Both the position numbers and the translations under genes were made by a program. Shown here one piece after another: positions 26,557 to 34,267 of a stretch of DNA of 64,000 nucleotides; the stretch's first letter is position 1; every line of letters starts with the position of its first letter. The stretch comes from Granulicella sp. dw_53 (GTDB lineage Bacteria > Acidobacteriota > Terriglobia > Terriglobales > Acidobacteriaceae), in the NCBI RefSeq assembly GCF_018449545.1, contig NZ_JAAVUR010000004.1:248001-312000 (forward strand), written 5' to 3'. Below the pieces are notes generated by a model, which saw only the letters and a list, made by a program, of their open reading frames with translations, did no database searches and was not told where the DNA came from.

Positions 26557-27816
26557 ATGGCGAACAGAAAGGTCACGCTGTACTGGTTTTGCAAGACCCC
26601 GCAGGGATGGCGGCGAAAAGCCATTGTGCTCGGCTCTAACAACCGAATTCGCCACACCCACGTTATTGAGAACGGTGAGAACGGCGAGAAAAACGAGGTT
26701 TCCTACCCGACCGGACGTTATCAGTTGTGCCGGTACGAAGGCACGAAGCCGGTCTACATCGACGCTGGAACCCATCCAAGCAAAGCCTTGGCGCTGTGGC
26801 GCAAGGAAAGCAGCCTGTCAGTGGCTAAGAACGAGGCGGTTCATGCTGGGGCCAAGGTCGTCACCGACGAGAAGCGAGTCGAGATTCGACGTGCCGCAAA
26901 TCTGTACATACAGGACTGCGAATATCGCAGGGCGCTCGAAGCAATGGGACAGGCCAAGCTCGTCATTGAAGAGTTCATGCTGGTCTGCCGGAAGACCTAC
27001 ATCGATGAGATTGTGAAAGAGGATATCTACCGCTTTCACCGGACACTTCGGGATCGAGGATGCGGCGACAGAACCGTGGCCAACAAGCACTTACGGCTGA
27101 AGTCGTTTTTGCGCTCTGCCGGATTTGATACCAAGTCAGCGGCGCTGTGGCCACCAGCACCAAAATATCCGAAAACACTGCCGGAAGTTTATTCGTGGGA
27201 GCAGGTGACGGCTATCCTTGCGGCGGCTGATCCGTATATGCGCTTGGTCGTCGAAATGGGCCTAAAGCTTGGTCTGCGGGATCAGGAGATGGCCCACGCC
27301 GAATGGCAAGACATCGATTGGACTCACTCGGTCTATCGAGTTCGCAGTAAGCCGCAGATGGAATTTATGGTCAAGGACTCTGAGGAACGCGACATTCCTA
27401 TATCAAGCGACCTGCTTAGTAGTCTCAGACAAGCCAGAGTTCGGTATCCTGAGACCAAGCTGATCGTCGGCACAACTAATGACACACCGAACCGGAAGTT
27501 GCTGCGAACCCTAAAGCGATTGGCGAAGGCTGCTGGCCTGAACTGCAATCAGTGTGATGGCTGTAAGGGAAATTTGGGAGAGTGCGAACAGTGGTATCTT
27601 CACAAGCTCCGCGCCACCTATGCCACGACCCTGCTACGCAACGGCGTCGATCTGCGAACCGTGCAAGCCTACATGGGACACGCTGACATCGCGACCACGA
27701 CAATCTATTTGCGTCCAGCGTCGACCAAAGAGGCACAGAGCAAGGTGGACGCGATTGATTGGTGTGGTGGCCTGTCTAAACTGGAGACGGAGCCGGTGAC
27801 AGTCACCGTGAACTAG
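26557..27816 (+). CDS. int: Tyrosine recombinase / integrase
   Basis: Phage-type integrase of 419 residues. The catalytic set is visible: Arg241 (LGLRDQEMAHAEW), the HKLR box (His349, Arg352), His375 in GHADIATT and the nucleophile Tyr384 (TIYLRP). An arm or SAM-like DNA-binding domain precedes it (about 110-220). A CxxC pair plus a further Cys (NCNQCDGCKGNLGEC, about 329-343) inserted before the HKLR box could bind a metal and is unusual. It starts at ATG 26557 with AAAGG upstream. It is the first gene inside attL and reads into the element. It should catalyse integration at the tRNA-Ser 3' end. Confidence 0.92.
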   Translation: MANRKVTLYWFCKTPQGWRRKAIVLGSNNRIRHTHVIENGENGEKNEVSYPTGRYQLCRYEGTKPVYIDAGTHPSKALALWRKESSLSVAKNEAVHAGAKVVTDEKRVEIRRAANLYIQDCEYRRALEAMGQAKLVIEEFMLVCRKTYIDEIVKEDIYRFHRTLRDRGCGDRTVANKHLRLKSFLRSAGFDTKSAALWPPAPKYPKTLPEVYSWEQVTAILAAADPYMRLVVEMGLKLGLRDQEMAHAEWQDIDWTHSVYRVRSKPQMEFMVKDSEERDIPISSDLLSSLRQARVRYPETKLIVGTTNDTPNRKLLRTLKRLAKAAGLNCNQCDGCKGNLGECEQWYLHKLRATYATTLLRNGVDLRTVQAYMGHADIATTTIYLRPASTKEAQSKVDAIDWCGGLSKLETEPVTVTVN

Positions 27817-28061
27817 CCGGAGGGTCTGTGCCGCACTAGGGTTATCCCGCCAGAGACGCCTCCGACGCCGTGGCGGGCCGTTTCTGCGCGAACGTGGGGC
27901 GGTGTGGGCGGCCTGCACCAACCGGCGATACGCCGACGTCGCCAGACCATGCGCTGCTCTTCCGGCTCCAGCGAGGCGAGGGGTCGAAGCTGAGACTCCG
28001 AAGCGGGCACAATGTCTCCAATTGGAGACAAATTAGCGTTGACTTCTGCTGCATCCATCAA
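27813..28061 (-). pseudogene. Possible truncated DNA-partition-like gene
   Basis: A leftward frame begins MMDAAEVNANLSPIGDIVPA and continues SESQLRPLASLEPEEQRMVW, which recalls a linker segment of ParB-like mobile-element proteins. After that point the frame turns Arg/Pro-rich and loses protein character, as if frameshifted or truncated. Weakly supported. Confidence 0.25.
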
Positions 28062-28274
28062 CTGATACGCTTGTGGTCGACTCAGGCTCCACCGCTCGCG
28101 GCAGTAGGACTCGAAGGTGTCATGCGTACCTGTGAAGAGTGGGCAGGCTGCATCGCTGACCGTGCCGCCGCCCTGCTCGCCAGAGGCTCTATCCCCGTCC
28201 CGGCGCTCTCCGGTCGCGTGTGGGGTAACGTGGCGCGATTACGGGGGCCCGGTACCGAAGACGGGAAAGTTACT
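27817..28274. other. Region without a convincing intact gene
   Basis: Between the integrase and the membrane-protein gene the frames are Arg/Pro-rich or out of register. Apart from the possible fragment at 27813-28061 I see no gene, repeat or RNA. It may be decayed cargo. Confidence 0.4.
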
Positions 28275-28763
28275 TCAACGCTTCATCCCTCCCAGGACGA
28301 CTCCGCACCAAGAGAGATCCGTAGAGGCTATGCCAACGATGGTGTCGCTAAGTCGACTAAACTCGCTCTGCAATTTTTCGCGGTCGTTATTTTTACGAAA
28401 GTCATCTTGAATCGTGTTCCATCGTTTCTGTATCTCTCGATCCCTTACTTCTTTTGCCGTAAACAGGAGGCTGCCAAACGTCCTTCCCAATTCAGTATTG
28501 GCATCGTTGTAAGATACGGCCGACGGAAGAATCTTAGGATTCGGGCCGATAGCCGTCATCTCAATGTCTGCGTACCAATGCATCAATGCAATGTGCGTGA
28601 CTGAAAGGGCTTTCAACAACTCGCGGCATTCCTGCTTCTTGCTATCTAAGACCCATTGTGTGCGCTGTCCAGAAACTGTGAGTATGTGCGTGAAAACACC
28701 GCCGCCAACGAAGGCAGCAACGCTGCTCAATATCCCCAAATACATGAACGCTCCAATAGGCAT
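28275..28763 (-). CDS. Small membrane protein of the element
   Basis: Protein of 162 residues with one N-terminal membrane segment (FMYLGILSSVAAFVGGGVFTHIL, about residues 6-28). A largely helical soluble part follows, with charged stretches (LDSKKQECRELLKALS, AKEVRDREIQKRWNTIQDDF). No family is recognised. It is divergent from the DUF2971 gene across an 86-bp spacer, so the two may be regulated together and work as a pair. Confidence 0.6.
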   Translation of the reverse strand: MPIGAFMYLGILSSVAAFVGGGVFTHILTVSGQRTQWVLDSKKQECRELLKALSVTHIALMHWYADIEMTAIGPNPKILPSAVSYNDANTELGRTFGSLLFTAKEVRDREIQKRWNTIQDDFRKNNDREKLQSEFSRLSDTIVGIASTDLSWCGVVLGGMKR

Positions 28764-28849
28764 TGATGTTCGCCGCCGCCAATTTTACAGTAGAGCGGCG
28801 TCTGAGCAGTCTCTCTCTGGTAGAGTGCCCGCAAGGAGTAAACACAACA

Positions 28850-29791
28850 ATGGCCGAACTCGAACATAATGCCTCAGAACCGGAGGTCGTGTACCACTAC
28901 ACCACCATGGACACGATGATGAAGATGGTCGAAGGAGCTTCGATCTGGGCCACAAGCATCAAGTTTCTCAATGACGTCTCCGAGGGAAATCACTACATCG
29001 ATCTAATTCGAGAGCGCCTCCCCATCTATCGCCAAACTCGCCAGCTAGAAGACGAGTCGATATTCGACGAAGTCCTCCATAGCTCCAAAGTCCGTCCTGG
29101 ATTGCGTTCGTTTGTTGCGTCCTTCTCGCGAGACGCTGACTCCCTGCCACAATGGCGTTCCTACTGTGCCAACGGAAATGGCGTCGCCATTGGATTCCGG
29201 GTAGAGTGCTTGAGGCGAGCGTTTCTCAAGCCAGAATCAGATGACCAGGCCCAAAGACCCTCCCGCATCAAGCCAACGATTACCTTCCAGGCGATCGATT
29301 ACGTGGACGTTTCGCATGTTGAGTCTCTCGATGAAGATATAGAAAAGCTGGTCTCTTTGACCTTGGAAGTTAGAAACTCCTTGAAAACTCCAACCGTCGA
29401 GACCGGAGTGTCAGTTTTCTTCAGGCTAGTCCTCGAACGGATGGCATACTTCAAGAAACATCCCTCGTTCAGCAACGAGCGCGAGTACCGGTTACTCGTA
29501 GACCATGTGTTCAACGACTCGACACATGTTGAGTTCTGCCCAACAAGATCAACATTGAGACCTTATATCTCGTTGAATATCCCGCGACGACATTCAGGTC
29601 ATGAAGGGCTCCCCAGACCACCCTTTGATTTGCGTTCGGTCCTGTCAGGAAGGTGGGATTTTATAGACCGTGTCGTAGTTGGCCCCACGGCGAACATCGA
29701 TCTCTCGGTCGAATCGGTCGACGCTTTTTTCCTTAAGAATCATATGTACGTCCAAGTGAGACCGTCACAAATACCGTTCCGTGACTGGTAA
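28850..29791 (+). CDS. DUF2971 family protein
   Basis: Protein of 313 residues. It matches DUF2971 features: the opening VVYHYTTMDTMMKMVEGASIWATS, KFLNDVSEGNH, the central SFSRDADSLPQWRSYCANGNGVAIGF, and the late FSNEREYRLLV. The family is frequent on mobile elements and near defence genes, and has been compared with ADP-ribosyltransferase-like folds; activity here is unproven. ATG 28850 has AGGAG upstream. It sits beside the integrase, the usual place for cargo, opposite the membrane-protein gene. Codon use resembles the element rather than the GC-rich core to the right. Confidence 0.75.
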   Translation: MAELEHNASEPEVVYHYTTMDTMMKMVEGASIWATSIKFLNDVSEGNHYIDLIRERLPIYRQTRQLEDESIFDEVLHSSKVRPGLRSFVASFSRDADSLPQWRSYCANGNGVAIGFRVECLRRAFLKPESDDQAQRPSRIKPTITFQAIDYVDVSHVESLDEDIEKLVSLTLEVRNSLKTPTVETGVSVFFRLVLERMAYFKKHPSFSNEREYRLLVDHVFNDSTHVEFCPTRSTLRPYISLNIPRRHSGHEGLPRPPFDLRSVLSGRWDFIDRVVVGPTANIDLSVESVDAFFLKNHMYVQVRPSQIPFRDW

Positions 29792-29860
29792 ATAAACGAC
29801 GCGATAACTGCGGCGACCCCGACGTGAATCAGTTATACGCGGTCGCTATCACATCCCACC

Positions 29861-30649
29861 CTAACCCCGTGAAGAGGGCCGCATGAGGCCCTTCAACTCC
29901 GCTGCGAACGCCTTCAGGGCATCGGCGGTAGCGGCGAGTTCGTCGGCGTCAGCCCTTGCCGCAACGCATCCGGTGCAGGCGTCCCCGTCGCAGAGGTCGC
30001 ACTGGTCGGTGCAGGCGTCGCAGTTGTCGGGACAATCGGAACAATCACAGACGCATCCCGCATCTTTTTTCTGCAGGAGACTCCGCAAGGTGCCGCGAAT
30101 GCTGCGGAGGCTTGCGAGGGTTTCGCTGTCCACGTCATCAGCTTTGAAGCTGCGGAGGAGCTCGTCGAATTGCTGGAGGCTCTTTACGCTGGTCACTTGC
30201 GCGAGCGGGTTGGCCGGAATCGCCACGAGCGAGACTTCATACAACTTGATCTCGCGAATCGTCCGGGTTCCATCGCTGTTGTATGTAACCTTTCCAGACG
30301 ACTCCGGAGGCAAACTGTAACCGATAGACAATCCCTTGATGCTGCCTGCCTTGAGATGTGCATACGCACGCTGCGCTGCGGGGTCGGCCATCACCATTGA
30401 ACCGTTGACGACCAATCCCGCTGGGGAATCGGAGAGCTTGACCCTACCCAAGGGGTCTGAAGTTGAGTGAGACCAAAGTAGAACGACCCCGTCGCCCTGA
30501 TTGTCGATGGAACGTTTGAACGCGCCCGGCATGATGATGTCGCCCACGAGGTCCGGTGGTCCGCCGTAGGTGCTCGCGTAGCCGGTGAAGGTGCCCGAGT
30601 TGTCATCGAGCGCCTTCACCTTGAGGGAAAAATCGCGGTGATATTGCAT
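29861..30649 (-). CDS. HK97-type prohead protease with Cys-rich tail
   Basis: Capsid maturation protease of 262 residues, cutting the capsid protein and itself during head assembly. Family features: GTFTGYASTYGGPPDLVGDIIMPGAFKRSI, the His in LLWSHSTSDPLGRV, the Ser in GSIKGLSIGYSLP, and LYEVSLVAIPANP. The core ends near residue 190. The tail holds ten cysteines in about 30 residues (roughly 200-230, beginning CVCDCSDCPDNC), followed by a helical end. That tail is not part of the standard protease and looks like a metal- or disulfide-binding module. The gene follows the capsid gene by 13 bp on the same strand. Confidence 0.9.
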   Translation of the reverse strand: MQYHRDFSLKVKALDDNSGTFTGYASTYGGPPDLVGDIIMPGAFKRSIDNQGDGVVLLWSHSTSDPLGRVKLSDSPAGLVVNGSMVMADPAAQRAYAHLKAGSIKGLSIGYSLPPESSGKVTYNSDGTRTIREIKLYEVSLVAIPANPLAQVTSVKSLQQFDELLRSFKADDVDSETLASLRSIRGTLRSLLQKKDAGCVCDCSDCPDNCDACTDQCDLCDGDACTGCVAARADADELAATADALKAFAAELKGLMRPSSRG

Positions 30650-30662
30650 GTGACTTTCCCCT

Positions 30663-31796
30663 TTATGCTGGCGAGCTATTCAGAGTGCCGGTAACGAAAG
30701 CGCCCGGACGATAGGTGCAGAGCACGGTGCGCTCCTCGCACAAAATCGTCACGGCGTTGCGGATGAAATTGTCGCGGTCTTCGTAGCTAAGCTCCACGGT
30801 TGCATCAAGTCTATCGACTAGTTCTGCGCTCTCAGAAGATCCTGCGAGGAACGTTCCCGGTGTGATGGCGGTGGTGCTGATGACAGGTTTCCCCCAGAGA
30901 CTCAGCGCCTCAGCGGTGCCGCCTGGATCGCCGACAATGTACCGCCCGAGAGTGTCCTTCAAAAGCTCGATGTTTGCGATGTCGACGGGACTCAGGCAGA
31001 AAAATCCCGCCGGTACTTCGTCGGCCAGCTCGACCTGTTCGAGTGCCCTTCGGAGGATATCCAGGGGCGTATGCGAGACCCCGGTGAGGAGAGCGAGGTT
31101 GAAGGGGGATGCCTGCCCAATTAGGCCGCTGAGGTTGTTGCCGGTGCCGTCACCCGAGATGCATTGCACCTCTTCCCTGTATCTCAGCCCATACAAAAGC
31201 CGGGTCGAGATGTAGGCGGCGAGCGTGGGCACATCTTCCAGCACTTGCTTGCTGGCGTTAAGATGGTGGGCGAGGGTCTGTATCGGAAGACTCACCGTCG
31301 TAAAACTCATGGTGGTCTCGCTCTTCACTGCGCCTTCCCCGGCCTGCGGAGATGCCCCGTTCACAAAGGTCTGTTCTTTCACAAAATAGACTTGGTTGCC
31401 GGTCGTCTTCGACCCCCGAAAAAGCAAATCTCTCAAGAACAAACGGCGGGATGCCAATGGGACAATTGAGCCTACCCGCTCCGGCATGACGACCCCAGCG
31501 GTGCCGGTCATGCTGCCCCCGGTGAGGATCTTGCGTTGCATTGGGATCGCGTTCAAGTCGCCCAGGCGGATGATGGCGCAACCCTTGCCCATCTCCACGA
31601 GACGCTTCAGCTCATCGGACTCGCCCAAGGCTTTGACGAGCATATCTTCGGCGTTGGGATCGTTGGTGTGGCGCTGTCGGCCCTGAAGGTCGATGGCGTC
31701 AACCTGCGTTTGCATCTGCGTTTGCCGTTCTGCAACGCCGGTTATCGAGCTTTTGATTTCCTCAAGCGCAGTTTGGATTTCGATTTTGTGGTCCAT
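30663..31796 (-). CDS. HK97-fold major capsid protein
   Basis: Capsid protein of 377 residues. The N-terminal helical part (EIQTALEEIKSSITGVAERQ) is the scaffold-like delta region removed by the protease. The HK97 body follows, with VVMPERVGSIVPLASRRLFLRDL, VSLPIQTLAHHLNASKQVLED, YREEVQCISGDGTGNNLSGL, GTFLAGSSESAELVDRLDATVELS and the C-terminal ILCEERTVLCTYRPGAFVTG. ATG 31796 has GGAG upstream; the longer frame to 31877 is not needed. Length is normal for the family. It lies just ahead of its protease, but no portal or terminase gene is nearby. Confidence 0.92.
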   Translation of the reverse strand: MDHKIEIQTALEEIKSSITGVAERQTQMQTQVDAIDLQGRQRHTNDPNAEDMLVKALGESDELKRLVEMGKGCAIIRLGDLNAIPMQRKILTGGSMTGTAGVVMPERVGSIVPLASRRLFLRDLLFRGSKTTGNQVYFVKEQTFVNGASPQAGEGAVKSETTMSFTTVSLPIQTLAHHLNASKQVLEDVPTLAAYISTRLLYGLRYREEVQCISGDGTGNNLSGLIGQASPFNLALLTGVSHTPLDILRRALEQVELADEVPAGFFCLSPVDIANIELLKDTLGRYIVGDPGGTAEALSLWGKPVISTTAITPGTFLAGSSESAELVDRLDATVELSYEDRDNFIRNAVTILCEERTVLCTYRPGAFVTGTLNSSPA

Positions 31797-31943
31797 TTTT
31801 TTACACTCCGTCGTGAACAAATAGTCGCCGGTGCCCGTTGTGGCTACCTCGCGATAAGCGTCAATCAACTTGTCCAACGAACCTCTTGCGAGGGTGCCTA
31901 GTGCCGAAGATGGCTGGTAGGCGACGGCGGAGCGTTGGGTTGA

Positions 31944-32123
31944 TTATGCGCTTTCGTGACGACTCGCGGGCATAATTCTTTCGTCGGTATTGCGCTTGCT
32001 GTCGCTGACACCGTCGCGGTCGTCACGTTCTACGGCCGCATCGTTTTCGACGATGTGTTGCACGTCCGTTCCCAGCTCGGCGGCACGGCGGCGGAGGCGA
32101 TTATTGCGAAGCACTTCAGGCAT
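31944..32123 (-). CDS. Small charged phage-like protein
   Basis: A 59-residue frame begins MPEVLRNNRLRRRAAELG and is very rich in Arg, Asp and Glu. Its ATG overlaps the stop of the preceding 77-residue gene by 8 bp, which suggests translational coupling. No family is recognised. It lies between that gene and the capsid gene on the same strand. Confidence 0.5.
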   Translation of the reverse strand: MPEVLRNNRLRRRAAELGTDVQHIVENDAAVERDDRDGVSDSKRNTDERIMPASRHESA

Positions 32124-32349
32124 CGAACTTCACCTTCGACTGCGTGGCTTCGAGTGCTTCGACCCGTCGCTCAACCGACGCAAGGCGGTGCTCGTGAGAC
32201 TCGATCAGCTTCACAAAGACGGCCACCTTGTCGTTGACATCTCCGAGATCACGCACCAGCTTCGTTATCACTGATAAAAAAAAGTCGTTGGCTTCGTTCT
32301 GGGTCATCCCCTGCACCCGCTTCTTTAGATCGTCGAGATTGATCGCCAT
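32116..32349 (-). CDS. Small coiled-coil phage-like protein
   Basis: Protein of 77 residues with a C-terminal heptad pattern (VKLIESHEHRLASVERRVEAL) predicting a coiled coil; the N-terminus is helical (NLDDLKKRVQGMTQNEAND). AAAGGA precedes the ATG. It is in the same orientation as, and upstream of, the capsid gene. A scaffold or regulatory role is possible, but no family is recognised. Confidence 0.6.
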   Translation of the reverse strand: MAINLDDLKKRVQGMTQNEANDFFLSVITKLVRDLGDVNDKVAVFVKLIESHEHRLASVERRVEALEATQSKVKFDA

Positions 32350-32391
32350 GTTGTCCTTTCAAATGCCACTGTGTTGGTTGATCATGACTAC

Positions 32392-32607
32392 ATGATCGTC
32401 AGCGTCGCATCCGCGCGGAACCGACTGACTGAGTTGCTTCGGCTCGCGGAAGCTGGCGAGGAGATCATCATCGAGCGCCACGGTCGCGCGGTAGCCCAGC
32501 TTCGCCAACTCCCGCCTGAGCTACGCCCCGCGAAGGAAGATACTTTCGATGTGGCCATGAACGAGATAGCGAATCCTGCCTTTCTGCGAAAGATCCTGCG
32601 CTCCTGA
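32392..32607 (+). CDS. Phd/YefM-type antitoxin, no toxin seen
   Basis: Protein of 71 residues with the Phd/YefM N-terminal fold: VSVASARNRLTELLRLAEAGEEIIIERHGRAVAQL is the family's DNA-binding part. ATG 32392 fits the family start; the frame is open to 32371. The C-terminal toxin-binding part is short. No PIN, Doc or RelE toxin follows; the next 115 bp are empty, and the neighbouring gene is on the other strand. It runs against the surrounding phage genes, so it may be an orphan antitoxin acting as a repressor or anti-addiction factor. Confidence 0.75.
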   Translation: MIVSVASARNRLTELLRLAEAGEEIIIERHGRAVAQLRQLPPELRPAKEDTFDVAMNEIANPAFLRKILRS

Positions 32608-32723
32608 AAATGGCCAGAATCCGGATTTTTCTCAATACTCGCGAAACTTTGTGCTGAAGGTGGGCGCGGTACTAGTTTCGTTTCGACACCTCTTTACCCC
32701 CCCTTCGTGATGGATGAGGCTGC

Positions 32724-33179
32724 TTAGGCGATGTTGCTCCGCTCTCCGTCTCTCCAGATCAACAGCAGCCCCGCTATGGCGTCGTTCGTGAGGCTAGGAG
32801 GCGCTCCCAGCTTGAGGAGAGGTCGCACGTCGGGGAACCAACCTTCGGTTGCACCTGTCGCCTTCCACGCCTCCAGCACCGCCGCCTGGTCGACGTTCCG
32901 TTTGACCCGGTAGTTGGTGGCACCCTGCCCGTCTTTGGTCTCATCGAGCGCACCGAGCGCGGTGAGGACGGCGAGTCGTGGCTTGAGGAATTGGAGGAAG
33001 GCCGCTTCGGTCACGGAGGCCAGTCCATCGCTGAGCAGGGCCACAATTGCGAGACTCCCTTTTCTGGAGAAGCCGTCGTTACCGCAGAAGTTGGTCTCAT
33101 CGGCGCAGAAGGCGTCGAGGCGCTGGCTGACATGCTGAAGTGCTGCGTCGTTCGATGTGTTGTTGGTTATCGTCTGCAT
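32724..33179 (-). CDS. Hypothetical phage-like protein
   Basis: Protein of 151 residues, start ATG 33179 with AAGGAG upstream (the frame extends to 33263 but without protein character). A helical N-terminal half contains CADETNFCGNDGFSRKGSLAIVALLSDG. A winged-helix-like middle follows (FLQFLKPRLAVLTALGALDETKDGQGATNYRVKRNVD), which looks like a DNA-binding or adaptor fold. No named family is recognised. It lies 13 bp downstream of the 123-residue gene in the leftward gene series. Confidence 0.55.
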   Translation of the reverse strand: MQTITNNTSNDAALQHVSQRLDAFCADETNFCGNDGFSRKGSLAIVALLSDGLASVTEAAFLQFLKPRLAVLTALGALDETKDGQGATNYRVKRNVDQAAVLEAWKATGATEGWFPDVRPLLKLGAPPSLTNDAIAGLLLIWRDGERSNIA

Positions 33180-33192
33180 TGGTGTGTGCTCC

Positions 33193-33564
33193 TTAGTTAT
33201 TCGCCGCGTTCGCCATGCGCGCTTCCTGCTGCGCCATATCCGCTTCGTGCGCAGTGAATTCAATCGTGGCGTCGTCTAGGCGGATCAGATATCCATTGCC
33301 ATCGGAGACTAACTTATCCGGGAGATAGGGATACGGCTCGAAGCCGGGAAAGTGAAGCATACCGGTGGCTGGCGTGCCGTCATCCTGACGAGCAATCGCA
33401 ATAATCAGCATGGCTTCCCGAATCCTTTCCTTATCAGTCAGGCGTGGTGGCAGCAGGTTCGCTAGCGAGTCCACGAGGTCGGTCACTTCGAATGCTTTGC
33501 GGGCGTCGTGCGGGGTGGCGCAAATCGCTTTCTTCAGCAGGTTGAATTCATCTGGTTTAAGCAT
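33193..33564 (-). CDS. Hypothetical phage-like protein
   Basis: Protein of 123 residues, start ATG 33564 with GGAG upstream. The helical N-terminus (MLKPDEFNLLKKAICATPHDARKAFEVTDLVDSL) is followed by an acidic/aromatic C-terminal part (HFPGFEPYPYLPDKLVSDGNGYLIRLDD). No family is recognised. It lies between the 208-residue and 151-residue genes in the leftward series, consistent with one operon. Confidence 0.55.
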   Translation of the reverse strand: MLKPDEFNLLKKAICATPHDARKAFEVTDLVDSLANLLPPRLTDKERIREAMLIIAIARQDDGTPATGMLHFPGFEPYPYLPDKLVSDGNGYLIRLDDATIEFTAHEADMAQQEARMANAANN

Positions 33565-33640
33565 TGGATCATCCACTCCTTCGTAGGTTCGTCTGGGTTT
33601 GCCTTCTGGTTGAGCATCTTGTTGTCTTCGTCGATGGTGA

Positions 33641-34267
33641 TCACAGAGCACCTCCAGCACCATCGCTAAGCGGCGACGACTCCGCAGCCAGCCGCTTGCG
33701 GTGGCCTGTGGGGTCGTTCAACAGATCTTGGAGATGCTCGTACCGCAGGCGCGTCGACTCCGGTGCCAACGCAAGACCTTCTCGAATCGAGAGGCCACGA
33801 CGGCTCGATGAGAATGAGGTCGGCGCGACTGATTGCTCGATGGCATAGAGTTCGTCGTTGATTGCTCGGAACAGTCGCTCCCCAGCGAGACGCGGTGGCT
33901 GGAATCCTTCGTGCGGCGCGTAGACGGGCTCCGTGTCATGCGGGAAATCGGTGGGGTCGCCCATCATCTTCTTGCCAGAGAAGTCAGCCGCCTTCTTTGC
34001 GACATTGAGGATCGTGCCTAAATCGGGGAACGAGGTCTCACCCGGCTCCCGTTTCGTCTCACTTAGAACCGCGAGAGCGACCTGCACTGCCCTCTGGTCG
34101 GTTTCCATCGAGAGCGCCTGCGCGAAGGTCTCTAAGGTCGTCCGGTCCATCACCGCCTGCCGACAGCAAGCCATGCGAGCGAGGCTGATCTTGACGTTCG
34201 CCGCGATGGAGTGACTCCGCGAGTACGACCAAATTCGAATCTGCTTTTCCAAAAGGTAGAGCGCCAT
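33641..34267 (-). CDS. Hypothetical protein overlapping the replication gene
   Basis: Protein of 208 residues, start ATG 34267 with GGAGG seven bases upstream. The N-terminal half is helical (MALYLLEKQIRIWSYSRSHS, RTTLETFAQALSMETDQRAVQVALAVLSETK); the C-terminal half is charged. Its position after the replication-like gene would fit a helicase loader or similar accessory, but no motif proves this. It overlaps the preceding frame by 209 bp, unusually long. Because the tail of that other frame is Arg/Gly/Asp-rich and not protein-like, a frameshift near 34270 is possible. Confidence 0.55.
   Translation of the reverse strand: MALYLLEKQIRIWSYSRSHSIAANVKISLARMACCRQAVMDRTTLETFAQALSMETDQRAVQVALAVLSETKREPGETSFPDLGTILNVAKKAADFSGKKMMGDPTDFPHDTEPVYAPHEGFQPPRLAGERLFRAINDELYAIEQSVAPTSFSSSRRGLSIREGLALAPESTRLRYEHLQDLLNDPTGHRKRLAAESSPLSDGAGGAL

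Noticed and set aside
27870..28604. 244-codon + frame between integrase and DUF2971 gene
   Set aside because: No coherent protein character, and its second half is antisense to the better supported membrane-protein gene.
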